64,000 bases of DNA. Origin: an uncultured Lachnospiraceae bacterium (GTDB taxonomy: Bacteria; Bacillota; Clostridia; Lachnospirales; Lachnospiraceae). A program made the position numbers and the translations under genes. Positions 23,465 through 33,328 of this stretch are shown piece by piece; position 1 is the first letter of the stretch; the number at the start of each line of letters is the position of its first letter. The stretch lies in assembly GCA_944381535.1 (NCBI GenBank), contig CALWLN010000126.1, positions 1 through 64,000 of the forward strand. Reading direction: 5' to 3'. The notes below the pieces were generated by a model. The model was not told the origin of the DNA and did not search any database. It saw only the letters and a list, made by a program, of their open reading frames with translations.

Positions 23465-26400
23465 TCTTATCACCATCCCTTGATCCAGAACCATCAATAA
23501 TCTCTCTGTCTGACAGCAGCTGAGTTGACGGAAAAGGAATTGGTAATGCAATTTTTATTACCGAGTTCGTGTCCTCTGGATTCATTCTGGCATAGTAGAA
23601 CGCTCCCTGTCCTTCCTTATTGCCGCTACGGTTTCCATACCAGACCTGATTACCACTCTGATTATTAAAGTGTCCTTCTATCCAGTTTCCAAAAACTTCA
23701 AAGTATGCCGTTCCTTCATCTGTATATATATCGCGCTTTCCGAAGGCAGGTCCATCATTGATATAGTTATAGGCAATGATAGAATCTTCCTGCTGTCCTA
23801 ACGTATACAGAGGTCCGCCATCCCTCGGAAGTTCCCGGTTTGTTCTTTGAAAATTGTTATAAACAACGGTATTTCTTCTTGCCGTAGTTGACGGTTTTCC
23901 TGGGTTTGAAGAAGATTTTCTACCATCCTGGTTTCCCCAGCCCCAGCCAAGGCACAGTGCGGTATATGGCACATTATATACAGTATTATGGGATATTTCA
24001 CAATTATCAACAAAAAAAGCAGTAATTGCATCTCCCTGAATAAACTGTGTACAGACATTTTCGATATAGTTATTACTGAAAAAAATATTCTTGCAAATTC
24101 CTTCCACACCTGGCTGAAATCGATTATTTTCTACATCTGGATCATTCGGATCATCTCCGATGTAAACATGCTGAGGATAGCCCATAATAACCGCATTTCC
24201 TGCATTATTCATAAATTTGTTTCCTATAAGCCACGTATCTGTTACATCGTTCAGGCAACTGATAGCCGTCGTACCGGACAAATTGGTAAACAAATTTCCT
24301 TCAAAAGCAATATTCTTTGCATTCATGACATCAATACTACCCGCCGGTATATCCGTATTATTATAAAAAGAATCATGCCAACGGCCATGACTGGTATACT
24401 TTGTATACGGTACCAGATTCTGCACACTTGCAAAGCCAGCAGAATCCTTCACATGCATCAAATCTCTATCATCTGCGGTAAATTTGATTCCACGAAACTC
24501 TAATCCTACAACTCTTTTGTCATCTACCTCAGAGCCTTCCCCGCAAATACGAATCAAACCTTCACTAACCGGTACAATAACCTCTGCAGTATAAATATCT
24601 TCTTTTTCTAACGGATAGTAATAAAGCTTATGTCCGGTTTTGTCAAAATAAAATTCCCCAGGATTTCTCAACAGTTCCAACGAATTCCGTATCGTCACAT
24701 TATGCTTGCCAGAGGTATCTTCGATTTGATTTCTAGTCAATTGCGCCAGATAAGGGTCTAAATTGCAACGCCATGCCAAAGATGACGCAACTGCGCCATA
24801 AGGCTGTGCAAATATCACAGCGCAGTCCGCTTCCTTCATAATATTCCGAACCGCTTCACTCTCATATACTTTCCTATAATCCGCCTCATTGGCGCTGGCA
24901 TCTTTACCCATTCCACTATAATAGGGATCATAATAGAGCGGCAATCCTAAACGTTTACCGTATTTGTCATCACCAAACTGCTCAGCATTAATCGCTATCA
25001 CATCCGCAATAGATACCGTAACACTATTCCATACCTTCTTCTGCTCAATCTCAATATCATCTGGATTAGTAAGGTTCTCTATAGTGGTTCCTTCCACAAA
25101 ATTCAAATCCGCCCATCTAAGCCGCATGCCTGCTGGAACAGTCCCTCCTTCAAGAGCCCAGTTTTCGGAATCATCAAACGCATAGCTTCCATATTCACCA
25201 CGCGATTGGATACCTGTAGTCTGTGTCATTCTGGCATTCTTTCCATTTACAATTAGATTTCTTAATTTGGTGTCACGTTTCAAATTAGCCACATACACAT
25301 TTGGGTTTTTATCCCATGTCATCCAGCCCGTAACATACGTTCCGCCTGTCAGTTCCGGTAACTTCTTCCCGGGAATTCCCTGATAAATTATGGAGTATCC
25401 ATTACTTCCGGAATCAACTGTTCCGAATATAATCGGTTCAGTAATATGGTACGTTCCTTCCCCAATCCAAACCAGAATATCACCTGTCATATCAGCATTA
25501 TAACCTTTTTTCACTATTTCTTCTTTCGCCGTTTGAATGCTGTCAAACGGTCGCTCCTTAGAACCATCTCCACCTGGCGTTGCGGAATCTGCCACATAAA
25601 GTTCATGGGATACGTTACGTACAGTGACTTCTATGGTTGCCTTAACATTGTTTGGATTCGAAATCGGTTTCGGCGTAAAATCGGAAACCGTCGTTTTCAA
25701 TAGTGTAGGATTTAAAACTCCCTTCAGTATTTGTGCTTCTCCTACTAGCTCAGGCTGAAAAGAACCGATATCCCAAACAACAGGTACTTTTGTGTATTTT
25801 GAAGCTGTCGGTTGCGTCCAGGTAGAAAACGCTTCGTCCAACTCCACCTCAATACTATAAGGAAGAACCAATTCTTCCGCACTAGTTCCCTTTCGCACAC
25901 TAATTGCGGGTGCCTTTGCCGATACAATGGTAATGGATTCTTTCTTCATAATTCTTATTGCGCTGATAACTGCCTGATTACTGACCGCATTTGGAAAAGA
26001 AATTTTAAGAACTTCGTTTTCCGCCTTTACTTCAAACCTCTTTCTCAATGGCTTCATAGCACCATGCGCCTCCGTCCAGATATCTACCCCTGTCAGATAT
26101 ATTTCATCGTTCACAGCCACATCAAAAATTCTCCACTTTGCAGCATATTCTCCTGCCAAACCATACCATGGCTCTATGAAATATAATTCCACCACATATT
26201 CTCCGTTCTTAACAGGAAAAGTATAAGCAAGTCTGTCTCTTCCATAGCGGAACTGCTGTAACAGAAGCTGCTCTTTACATCCCTTCACATCATCCCATGT
26301 CCTGGATACGCATCCAATCTCGTCTTCTACATTATCATAATCCATTCCCCAAGAGGTATAGCCCCAGCTTCCAGTTACAAACTTTTGATCCGCAGACCAG

Positions 26401-29057
26401 CATCTTCCTTGACAATCTATATAATCTTCTCCACCACAGTTGACTCTGTATACATCATTCTCGGAAGAATATACCTGGAACTCCTCCATGTCTCCCTCCC
26501 CTTGGATTTCCTTTTGAATTGGCATAGGAAGTTCCGGAAACTTTATCTGATCCGTAACCACACACTTACCACAACAATATCCTTTTGCCGTCAATACGCC
26601 ATATTTAATCGCAACATCCTGAAATGTAAAATGTTCCCCTTTATTACCCTTATACAAGCGGCCTATTGGAATCTCTCCATAATCATTATACAGTTCCACT
26701 TCCTCACAGTTAGAATAAGCGACAATATTAGTCTGGCATGGGCTGGTAAACCGCTCAGGCCAGGTATGTGATACCAGATACAATATCGGTGTATCTTCTG
26801 CCGGAATATAATTGGAACGGTACATATAATATGCATCTGTCGGTTCTCCCCAGCTGGTAAAGATTCCTTTATTATTAACAACACCGACTCCATTAGTGCC
26901 TGATCCATCCAGACAATACTGTATCTCTCTGCCTGGATTCGCATGGGATACCATAAGCCATTGGAAATGTCCGTAGAAACGATCCCGTACCTTTTCAGCT
27001 TCGCGAACCTTTGTTTCCAGACTATAGGCGAATAGTTCCTCACTGACATTTCCACCGGCATTCTGCCTCTGTTCCATGTTGCCTTCTTCGTGTTTTCCTT
27101 TAACGCGATACTGTCCATATTCTCCAATCAAGCGCATCTTCACAGCTTCATCCGCATAATTTTCCACGCTGCCGCCATAGGTGCCAGACCAGTTCTGGGG
27201 AATATTCCAGTCACTTCCTGCACCACCATTACATGTGACAACCTTCCGTTGTTCAGGGGATGTAACATCCAGTTTACGAATCAATGCCGTAATCTGTCTG
27301 GTAAAATCAACAGACAGCATGGACTCATTTTGAACGCCCCACAGAAATACAGCCGGTGAATTTCTTCGCTCCTTTACCCATTCCGTTGTCAATGTAATAA
27401 AATTCTCTTTAAATTCTTCTGTATCAAAGTAAATATGTGCTCCCATCTGTGCCCAGTACATGATTCCACACTGCTCGCAGATTTCCAGATATCGCAGATT
27501 ATGAGGACAATGGGCTTCCCGAAAGGCATTAAAACCAGCTGACCGAAACATTTTCATCCTGGTGCGGATCATTTCCTCATCAAAGGCATGATCGTGCCCC
27601 AATTCATGCTCATATTCGCAGCTTCCATTTAAAAAATAATGCTTCCCATTCACCAGGAAACGTCTCTTCATCGTGCTTTCTGCCTTTTCATCCGTAATCC
27701 ATGCATTTCCTTTATTTACAACATCTGCACAATCAAAAATACCAAAGGATGTGCTGGTCTGGCAATACTCCTTCAGGCGGTCATCCATCCCTCTGATCGT
27801 ACTTATGACATTATGTAGATACGGATTCTCTTTTGACCAGAGATCCGGAAATATCAGGGGATTACAATTCTGCGTGACTGTTCGTTGTTCCCCAGGTTGG
27901 AGAGAAACCTCTGTTACCAAATTTGCAATGGACTTTGTCCGGTTGAAAGTCTGCACAAAGGATTCCAATTGAACGGTATGCTCACGAGTATCCTGGTTCA
28001 GCAACATAGTATCAATAGAAACCACGACTCTATCTTTCGAAAATTCTGGAAGTCGGACTCTTACACCACCTGGGATAATTGTTACTGCAGATTTTTTTCC
28101 GCCTCTGGTATAAGTGACAAAATACTGATTTTCCTCTCCCGGCTCCTCCACCAGCTTATCCGGATTAATTACTTCTGTTTTACTGGTATCAAAGTTCTCC
28201 CAGGTAATTTCCCGAAATCCAAAGCTGTTCTCTACCACATCCACAATCTGTTCCTCTACCAGAATAGTAGTACGAATCCTGTATAATGAGGGATGATCCG
28301 GATACCAAAGGGAAGGATATTCTATTCCTTGCATTTCCTGTATAATACAATTTTCTTTTTTACCATCCAAGCGAAAATCTGATTCTACGGTCCGAATCAC
28401 ATTCCCCTTTGGGGAAATAAGTTGTTGACGTAATTTGCCTGCCACAATGTTTTCCGCATAATTCATTATCTCGCTCGCAATTCTTATATCAGAGCTGTCC
28501 CGCGTCAGATTGGGTGTTGTAATATATATACCAAAAGGCTGAATTCGAATAGCCCCGGTCACTACAATATGCACCGGCCGAAATATACCCATCGGCTGTG
28601 AGCCTTCGGAATTTGGTGTACCATAGCACCCCCCACAGACCCACGGGAGATCATCTATTTTTTCCGGGTGACTTGCCCGGACCACAATCATATTCTTTTT
28701 TTTCGTTTCCAGATATTCAGTAACTTCCAGACTAAAGCAGGTCCTTCCCCCTTTGTGTCCGCCGACATATCTCTGATTAATCCATACATCCGCATAAGAA
28801 CCTACCCCTTCAAAGAAAAGGAAAACGTTTTTGTTATTCCAGCTTTCATCATATTCCAATTCTCTTCTGTACCATGCAGTTCCATGAAGATTTCCATGGG
28901 AAACTCTATGGTATCCATGATAATCTTCCCAGTTATGTGGAATTGTCACCTTCTTCCAGTCTTTATGCTCCACATCGCAATAATGCTCCTGCTTACCATC
29001 ATCTGCCATTATGGTTTCCCATTTATCGTTTATATATGTTGTATTACGATATTCCAT
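23451..29057 (-). CDS. GH2-malectin-Ig-beta-helix fusion enzyme (1868 aa)
   Basis: Residues 1-290: jelly-roll sugar-binding domain (HNWEDYHGYHRVSHGNLHG). Residues 300-460: Ig-like repeats. Residues 465-760: GH2 TIM barrel with FLWGVQNESML (about 576, acid/base Glu) and MRLIGEYGQY (about 644, nucleophile Glu). Residues about 845-1040: malectin-like domain. About 1045-1145: bacterial Ig-like (Big_4) domain. About 1150-1850: right-handed parallel beta-helix starting YVADSATPGGDGSKERPF, rich in N/V ladders (NNYIENV, HNTVYNV). The beta-helix resembles GH141-type fucosidases but the family is uncertain. No signal peptide despite the size. It could remove two different sugars from one oligosaccharide. 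The start follows GGAAGG. Confidence 0.85.
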   Translation of the reverse strand: MEYRNTTYINDKWETIMADDGKQEHYCDVEHKDWKKVTIPHNWEDYHGYHRVSHGNLHGTAWYRRELEYDESWNNKNVFLFFEGVGSYADVWINQRYVGGHKGGRTCFSLEVTEYLETKKKNMIVVRASHPEKIDDLPWVCGGCYGTPNSEGSQPMGIFRPVHIVVTGAIRIQPFGIYITTPNLTRDSSDIRIASEIMNYAENIVAGKLRQQLISPKGNVIRTVESDFRLDGKKENCIIQEMQGIEYPSLWYPDHPSLYRIRTTILVEEQIVDVVENSFGFREITWENFDTSKTEVINPDKLVEEPGEENQYFVTYTRGGKKSAVTIIPGGVRVRLPEFSKDRVVVSIDTMLLNQDTREHTVQLESFVQTFNRTKSIANLVTEVSLQPGEQRTVTQNCNPLIFPDLWSKENPYLHNVISTIRGMDDRLKEYCQTSTSFGIFDCADVVNKGNAWITDEKAESTMKRRFLVNGKHYFLNGSCEYEHELGHDHAFDEEMIRTRMKMFRSAGFNAFREAHCPHNLRYLEICEQCGIMYWAQMGAHIYFDTEEFKENFITLTTEWVKERRNSPAVFLWGVQNESMLSVDFTRQITALIRKLDVTSPEQRKVVTCNGGAGSDWNIPQNWSGTYGGSVENYADEAVKMRLIGEYGQYRVKGKHEEGNMEQRQNAGGNVSEELFAYSLETKVREAEKVRDRFYGHFQWLMVSHANPGREIQYCLDGSGTNGVGVVNNKGIFTSWGEPTDAYYMYRSNYIPAEDTPILYLVSHTWPERFTSPCQTNIVAYSNCEEVELYNDYGEIPIGRLYKGNKGEHFTFQDVAIKYGVLTAKGYCCGKCVVTDQIKFPELPMPIQKEIQGEGDMEEFQVYSSENDVYRVNCGGEDYIDCQGRCWSADQKFVTGSWGYTSWGMDYDNVEDEIGCVSRTWDDVKGCKEQLLLQQFRYGRDRLAYTFPVKNGEYVVELYFIEPWYGLAGEYAAKWRIFDVAVNDEIYLTGVDIWTEAHGAMKPLRKRFEVKAENEVLKISFPNAVSNQAVISAIRIMKKESITIVSAKAPAISVRKGTSAEELVLPYSIEVELDEAFSTWTQPTASKYTKVPVVWDIGSFQPELVGEAQILKGVLNPTLLKTTVSDFTPKPISNPNNVKATIEVTVRNVSHELYVADSATPGGDGSKERPFDSIQTAKEEIVKKGYNADMTGDILVWIGEGTYHITEPIIFGTVDSGSNGYSIIYQGIPGKKLPELTGGTYVTGWMTWDKNPNVYVANLKRDTKLRNLIVNGKNARMTQTTGIQSRGEYGSYAFDDSENWALEGGTVPAGMRLRWADLNFVEGTTIENLTNPDDIEIEQKKVWNSVTVSIADVIAINAEQFGDDKYGKRLGLPLYYDPYYSGMGKDASANEADYRKVYESEAVRNIMKEADCAVIFAQPYGAVASSLAWRCNLDPYLAQLTRNQIEDTSGKHNVTIRNSLELLRNPGEFYFDKTGHKLYYYPLEKEDIYTAEVIVPVSEGLIRICGEGSEVDDKRVVGLEFRGIKFTADDRDLMHVKDSAGFASVQNLVPYTKYTSHGRWHDSFYNNTDIPAGSIDVMNAKNIAFEGNLFTNLSGTTAISCLNDVTDTWLIGNKFMNNAGNAVIMGYPQHVYIGDDPNDPDVENNRFQPGVEGICKNIFFSNNYIENVCTQFIQGDAITAFFVDNCEISHNTVYNVPYTALCLGWGWGNQDGRKSSSNPGKPSTTARRNTVVYNNFQRTNRELPRDGGPLYTLGQQEDSIIAYNYINDGPAFGKRDIYTDEGTAYFEVFGNWIEGHFNNQSGNQVWYGNRSGNKEGQGAFYYARMNPEDTNSVIKIALPIPFPSTQLLSDREIIDGSGSRDGDKNVKI

Positions 29058-29066
29058 ATCTGTTAC

Positions 29067-30197
29067 TCATCCTTCCATTTCCTTCCGGCTCGATGTTACT
29101 AAATTGCTCTTTTTCTCTTTGCCGAAAAAAATCATATCGCAAAAATCTGCTAATACCAGCCAGTCACTTCCCATATATTCATGACCACCTTCACGAATAT
29201 GAAGAGCATTCCTACCTCCTGCGCCGAGAAAATGATATACTTCGTCGGCAGCCATCCAGGTAATCTGCGTTCCATACGGATTAGCCCATGTATCTCCAAG
29301 CCCATCCGTTGTAATCAAAGCACGTGGGGCAATGAGTGCTTTTAAAAAGTGAAGATCAAAAGGAATACAATCCGCATTTTCCTTCTTGCCATATTCACAA
29401 AATTTTTTATTCCACCAATATGGAAAACTTTTGGTAATATGGCTTACCGTCTCACAACGTCCTGTCCCTTCTCCCAATCGCCCCCCCAGATACCGAAAGC
29501 ATCCTGCCCCGCCACATCCCGAGCCATTGGCACCACACAAGGCAATTCTCTCGTCATAGATAGCAGCGCAAATGGCTACTTTTCCGCCTCTTGAATGTCC
29601 GGTAGCCACAATCTTGTCCATATCCGCATAGGATGTAGTTGCCAGATAATCAATGACACGGCTGTGTCCCCAACTCCACATTGCAATCGCTCCCCAGTCA
29701 TAATCAGGATAAGCGTGCGCTAATGGACCATCCGCAGCTTTTGCTGAATCCGGTGCCAACTGTTCTTTATCAAACTCCACTATCGCATATCCTTGCTCGC
29801 ATACCAGATATTCCTCTTCTGGGCAGCCATAGCTCCCCTTAAATTGATTCCATGTGATTACCGGTACTTTTCCTTCACCGGATGGGCGAGTCATATGAAC
29901 TATCATTGCCACCTGATGCTCTGACAAATCATCAGGCCCAAAAGTAATACGGATCGTCTCTGCGACAGCCCGTCCCTGGTAAATACTGCGGGAATATAGA
30001 AGCTCACCCTTTGTATTGGCAGGCGCAGGCGGCATATGACCATACATACAATGTCTCAGCATATCTTTTAAATACTCTCTCTGTGCCGACCATTCCTCCG
30101 GTGTCCGAACCCTGCTCCCATCCGCCTTCCGAAATGGATCCGGCCACTCATGAACGGGTACAGGCTGCTTCCTTGATGAAAAATCTGCCATATTCAT
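29067..30197 (-). CDS. CE15-like glucuronoyl/acetyl esterase-type hydrolase
   Basis: 376 residues with an alpha/beta-hydrolase fold. IVATGHSRGGKVAICAAIYD (about 192-211) carries the Ser nucleophile in the G-x-S-R-x-G-K form typical of CE15. GHEYMGSDW (about 345) supplies the His. LGDTWANPYGTQITWMAA (about 300) is the third typical segment. CE15 enzymes cleave esters of uronic acids. No signal peptide is seen, unlike fungal relatives, so it probably acts on imported oligosaccharides. It may demethylate or deacylate a uronic acid residue of the pectin side chain. GGGAG precedes the ATG at 30197; the end is 10 bases before the GH2 fusion gene. Confidence 0.78.
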   Translation of the reverse strand: MNMADFSSRKQPVPVHEWPDPFRKADGSRVRTPEEWSAQREYLKDMLRHCMYGHMPPAPANTKGELLYSRSIYQGRAVAETIRITFGPDDLSEHQVAMIVHMTRPSGEGKVPVITWNQFKGSYGCPEEEYLVCEQGYAIVEFDKEQLAPDSAKAADGPLAHAYPDYDWGAIAMWSWGHSRVIDYLATTSYADMDKIVATGHSRGGKVAICAAIYDERIALCGANGSGCGGAGCFRYLGGRLGEGTGRCETVSHITKSFPYWWNKKFCEYGKKENADCIPFDLHFLKALIAPRALITTDGLGDTWANPYGTQITWMAADEVYHFLGAGGRNALHIREGGHEYMGSDWLVLADFCDMIFFGKEKKSNLVTSSRKEMEG

Positions 30198-30211
30198 GTT
30201 ACAAATGCTCC

Positions 30212-31399
30212 CTACATTAAAATATCATGGGGTTTTTGTGCCCATCCAAGTTTTTCTTCATAGGGCAAGGTCCCCTCTCGCCAGCAATGTTCCAGATCCT
30301 CTGCCAGTCCTTTGCATATATATTGGTGCTCCGCTTTACTAAAATGAATATACTTTTCCGGAAAACGAGGTGTTTCCAGAAAACTTTCAGCTAACCTGCA
30401 GATACACTTCAGATGTGGCAACGTTGTTTCCGGTATACAAGGAAGAGATTCATTTTCCCGAATGGCTTTTCCCATACAATAAATCTTTCTAGCCAAATCC
30501 GAACTAGGTGCTTCATAATTTATAACGTGACCGTCATTCAAACAGCCAATCATAACTTCCTTTCCATTCACTTGCCGCAGTGTAACAGTTCCTTCTTCAC
30601 CTTCAATTATAAACTCTGGCCGTCTTGCATGTTCCTTGCTTATCGCATGGGTCGCATAAAACAGCAGCTCTATATCGTTCATGGTACGAATACACAATGC
30701 ACAGGTGTCAAACATTTCAATAGGGTTTGCCCGATATATCTCAGCGCTCATCTCTGCTGGTTCCGCACTTCGATCCATTCGAACACCTGTCAAAAACAGC
30801 ATATTATGAAGATAATGGGCCGTTGCATTAGATGCCACGCTGTCCAGCAGCCATTCCCCAGAAGCAAGACGGCGTTTCCCTGCCCATCCCGTTCCCCGAT
30901 GATAATAATCCAGGTTTCTCGGGAAAAATGCAAGCGTCCGAATTCGACAAATATTGCCATATAATCCGCTCATAATATCCCGCTTCAGTTGCAAAATTGA
31001 TTCGCTGAAAGACCATTGGAAGCCAATAGCCAGTTTGCGCCCTGTGCGATTCCGCGCTGTAATCATGGCTGTTGCGTCCTCCACTGTGACACAGGCAGGC
31101 TTTTCACACAAAACATCGCTGCCATGCTCCATACAATATATTGCCTGATGCGCATGCAAATGAATTGGCGTTGCAATAATCGCCATCTCTGCGGTCTTCA
31201 TTTGATAAAATTCTTCTAATGTATTGTAAATTGGTATCCCACGTCTCTGCAGTGTCTCTTTGTATTCACTTTTTTCTGTATACGGATCTACTGCCCCCAC
31301 AATCTGAAACTGCTTCGCACGCGGTACATTCAGTAATTCTCGCAAATAAAAACTACCATAACCACCAATTCCTACCATCAGTACAGATATCTTCTGCAT
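30212..31399 (-). CDS. Gfo/Idh/MocA-family NAD(P)-dependent oxidoreductase
   Basis: About 395 residues. The N-terminal Rossmann fold shows ISVLMVGIGGYGSFYLREL (GxGxxG) and IIATPIHLHAHQAI. SDVLCEKPACVTVEDATAM holds the conserved EKP lysine (about residue 95). The C-terminal alpha/beta domain follows (for example EFIIEGEEGTVTLRQVNG). These proteins oxidise or reduce sugars and cyclic polyols. Start: ATG 31399 rather than the in-frame TTG at 31411, which lies too close to GGAGG. It is located between the amidohydrolase and the esterase; a role in oxidising an unusual released sugar is plausible, but the substrate is unknown. Confidence 0.88.
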   Translation of the reverse strand: MQKISVLMVGIGGYGSFYLRELLNVPRAKQFQIVGAVDPYTEKSEYKETLQRRGIPIYNTLEEFYQMKTAEMAIIATPIHLHAHQAIYCMEHGSDVLCEKPACVTVEDATAMITARNRTGRKLAIGFQWSFSESILQLKRDIMSGLYGNICRIRTLAFFPRNLDYYHRGTGWAGKRRLASGEWLLDSVASNATAHYLHNMLFLTGVRMDRSAEPAEMSAEIYRANPIEMFDTCALCIRTMNDIELLFYATHAISKEHARRPEFIIEGEEGTVTLRQVNGKEVMIGCLNDGHVINYEAPSSDLARKIYCMGKAIRENESLPCIPETTLPHLKCICRLAESFLETPRFPEKYIHFSKAEHQYICKGLAEDLEHCWREGTLPYEEKLGWAQKPHDILM

Positions 31400-31418
31400 A
31401 ATTCCAAACAACCTCCGG

Positions 31419-32189
31419 TTATAACTTCAATATGCTTTTTGCATTCCTAAAAAATATCTGTTCACGTTCAAAATCCGAAATTTCTTCACAACAGACAGCT
31501 TGCACATACATGCCAGGATTACAGATAGGATAATCGGTTCCAAATAAAATTCGTTCCGCTCCTACTTTATCCACCAGACATTTTAACATTCCGAATCGAA
31601 ACAATCCTGTGCCCGACAAATCCAAAAACATATTGTCATATCTTCTCATCATTTCAATGTGCTCAAGAATACGTTTTTTATCCCCCGGATGAGCTGCAAC
31701 GAAGGTAACACCAGGGTGACTTGAAATTATCTCACTCATATCAAAATCAGATGGCGTATGAAGGCAGCACACCATTCCGTATTGGCCGGCAGCATCTAAA
31801 ATGGTATGCCATGCGTCCATGTCAAACTCGCCCCAGTCATGCATATAGGGGACCAGCTCGCCGATCAGATGTACGCCCCTTTCGCTCATAGCCTCAATCT
31901 CCCTACAGGACTCCTCTACAAATCCCGGATGGATATGAAATCCCGGCGTGTAAAAATCCTTCAGCAGCTCCTTTAGCTTCAGGGCCTTCTCATTTAAAAC
32001 TCTTATGTAGTCAAAGCTCTCTATCCTGCGTCGCCCTTCAATGACGCTCCCGCATATATGGGTAATCCCTGCATTCAGTAGCTGCTGCTTATAGCCCTCC
32101 ACAGTAAGATCATAGTATTCCTTGTAATGGCACATATTCTGCCCAAAATCCAGATACGGATGTGTATGGAAATCAATGATTTCCCTCAT
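31419..32189 (-). CDS. Amidohydrolase-2 family metal-dependent hydrolase
   Basis: About 256 residues of a TIM-barrel hydrolase. MREIIDFHTHPYLDFGQN has the first HxH metal ligands. HIHPGFVEES, VCCLHTPSDF, TFVAAHPGDKKR and RILFGTDYPICNPGMYV carry the remaining His and Asp ligands (the last Asp at about 220). These enzymes hydrolyse or decarboxylate small substrates such as lactones. The start at 32189 is set by GGGAGG; the ORF runs back to 32225 within the URO-D gene. The gene follows URO-D protein 3 by two bases and is certainly in the same unit. A lactonase function on an oxidised sugar would fit the adjacent oxidoreductase, as an inference. Confidence 0.8.
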   Translation of the reverse strand: MREIIDFHTHPYLDFGQNMCHYKEYYDLTVEGYKQQLLNAGITHICGSVIEGRRRIESFDYIRVLNEKALKLKELLKDFYTPGFHIHPGFVEESCREIEAMSERGVHLIGELVPYMHDWGEFDMDAWHTILDAAGQYGMVCCLHTPSDFDMSEIISSHPGVTFVAAHPGDKKRILEHIEMMRRYDNMFLDLSGTGLFRFGMLKCLVDKVGAERILFGTDYPICNPGMYVQAVCCEEISDFEREQIFFRNAKSILKL

Positions 32190-32191
32190 GA

Positions 32192-33304
32192 CTACCTCCC
32201 GAACGTTCCCGGCACATCGCTCCAATGTTCTTCTGCATATGTCATGAGTTTTTCCGCTTGATCTATGGACATATCAGGGAAGAAAAGGTAAAGGCTGTGT
32301 GAACCATATTTCTGCACGATACGGTCTGTATTTCTGATCCAATCCTCAAAAGGACCGGTATACACCTTCACCCATAGGGATTTTCCAGCCTTTCTTACCT
32401 TATCATAGATAACATCCCATTCCTCCAGCGTTCCATCCGGTCCATAATCCCCACTTGTCCATTGCAACGCATCAATTTCCTCTATCTCCATCAGGGCATC
32501 CACATGGCGGATAGCATCCGGTCCGTCCAGATGATACAAGACATGATTCAGCTTTTTGCCCTGCTGCCTTAAAGATTCCTGCACAAACTGGCGGAAATTA
32601 TCCGGGGATAACATAGCAGAAAAATCACACTGTAGCTTTACCGTCTTACCGCTTCCATATATCTGAAAACAAGTATACGCACTGCCACCTTCATACTCCA
32701 CGATATGATAAAAATCATCATAATACCGCTGATACGCCTCTGTGACCTCCTGCACCCTCATTTTGATTTTCTCCGGTTCATCCATCATATCAAAAATCAA
32801 ATCCTGCGCACCTCTTAAGGAGGCAAGCACATCCACATTTTCCATCAGATCCGGAATACAGATAGGAAAATCATCACCAACCAGTTTCCGGCATTTTTGC
32901 ACCAGCGCAATATGCCTCTGATACCATTCGTTCTTACGGTCATACTTTAAAACAGGCGTCTTATCCCAATCCTCCACGCATTTATTAAACCATACAGTTT
33001 TCTCACCAAACACAATATCCGACCCCAAATAACCGGCAACCGAGCCGGGTCCAAAATCCACACTCAGATTCGGGAAGCTCTCTGCCAGAAACTCATGCGT
33101 TTCACAATAATGGCGATACCTTGCCACAATCCGTTCCGCATCCAGATACCTATCTGTGATATTTCTGCTTTTTAATTCTTCCGGAAGAGGAGTACCGTCC
33201 GGTTTCTTTGCCACAATCCGCATCAATGGGGTTCCAGTATTCTTATGCTTCCAGTAATTTTCAAATTTCTGTTTTGTTTCTTCCCAGTTCTTTTTATATT
33301 TCAT
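32192..33304 (-). CDS. URO-D-superfamily protein 3
   Basis: 370 residues, MKYKKNWEETKQKFENYW. The fold is recognisable from FPICIPDLMENVDVLASLRG (about 145), FQIYGSGKTVKLQCDFSAML (about 215), HVLYHLDGPDAIRHVDAL (about 255) and LWVKVYTGPFEDWIRNT. This subgroup is common beside glycosidases in Clostridia and Planctomycetes and is not involved in haem synthesis. The HLDG motif takes the place of the HCCG of protein 1. It may bind a methyl donor or cofactor; no direct evidence. It follows the 909-residue protein by 24 bases. Confidence 0.7.
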   Translation of the reverse strand: MKYKKNWEETKQKFENYWKHKNTGTPLMRIVAKKPDGTPLPEELKSRNITDRYLDAERIVARYRHYCETHEFLAESFPNLSVDFGPGSVAGYLGSDIVFGEKTVWFNKCVEDWDKTPVLKYDRKNEWYQRHIALVQKCRKLVGDDFPICIPDLMENVDVLASLRGAQDLIFDMMDEPEKIKMRVQEVTEAYQRYYDDFYHIVEYEGGSAYTCFQIYGSGKTVKLQCDFSAMLSPDNFRQFVQESLRQQGKKLNHVLYHLDGPDAIRHVDALMEIEEIDALQWTSGDYGPDGTLEEWDVIYDKVRKAGKSLWVKVYTGPFEDWIRNTDRIVQKYGSHSLYLFFPDMSIDQAEKLMTYAEEHWSDVPGTFGR

Positions 33305-33328
33305 TTTCTCTTTCCTCGTTCCTTCCGC

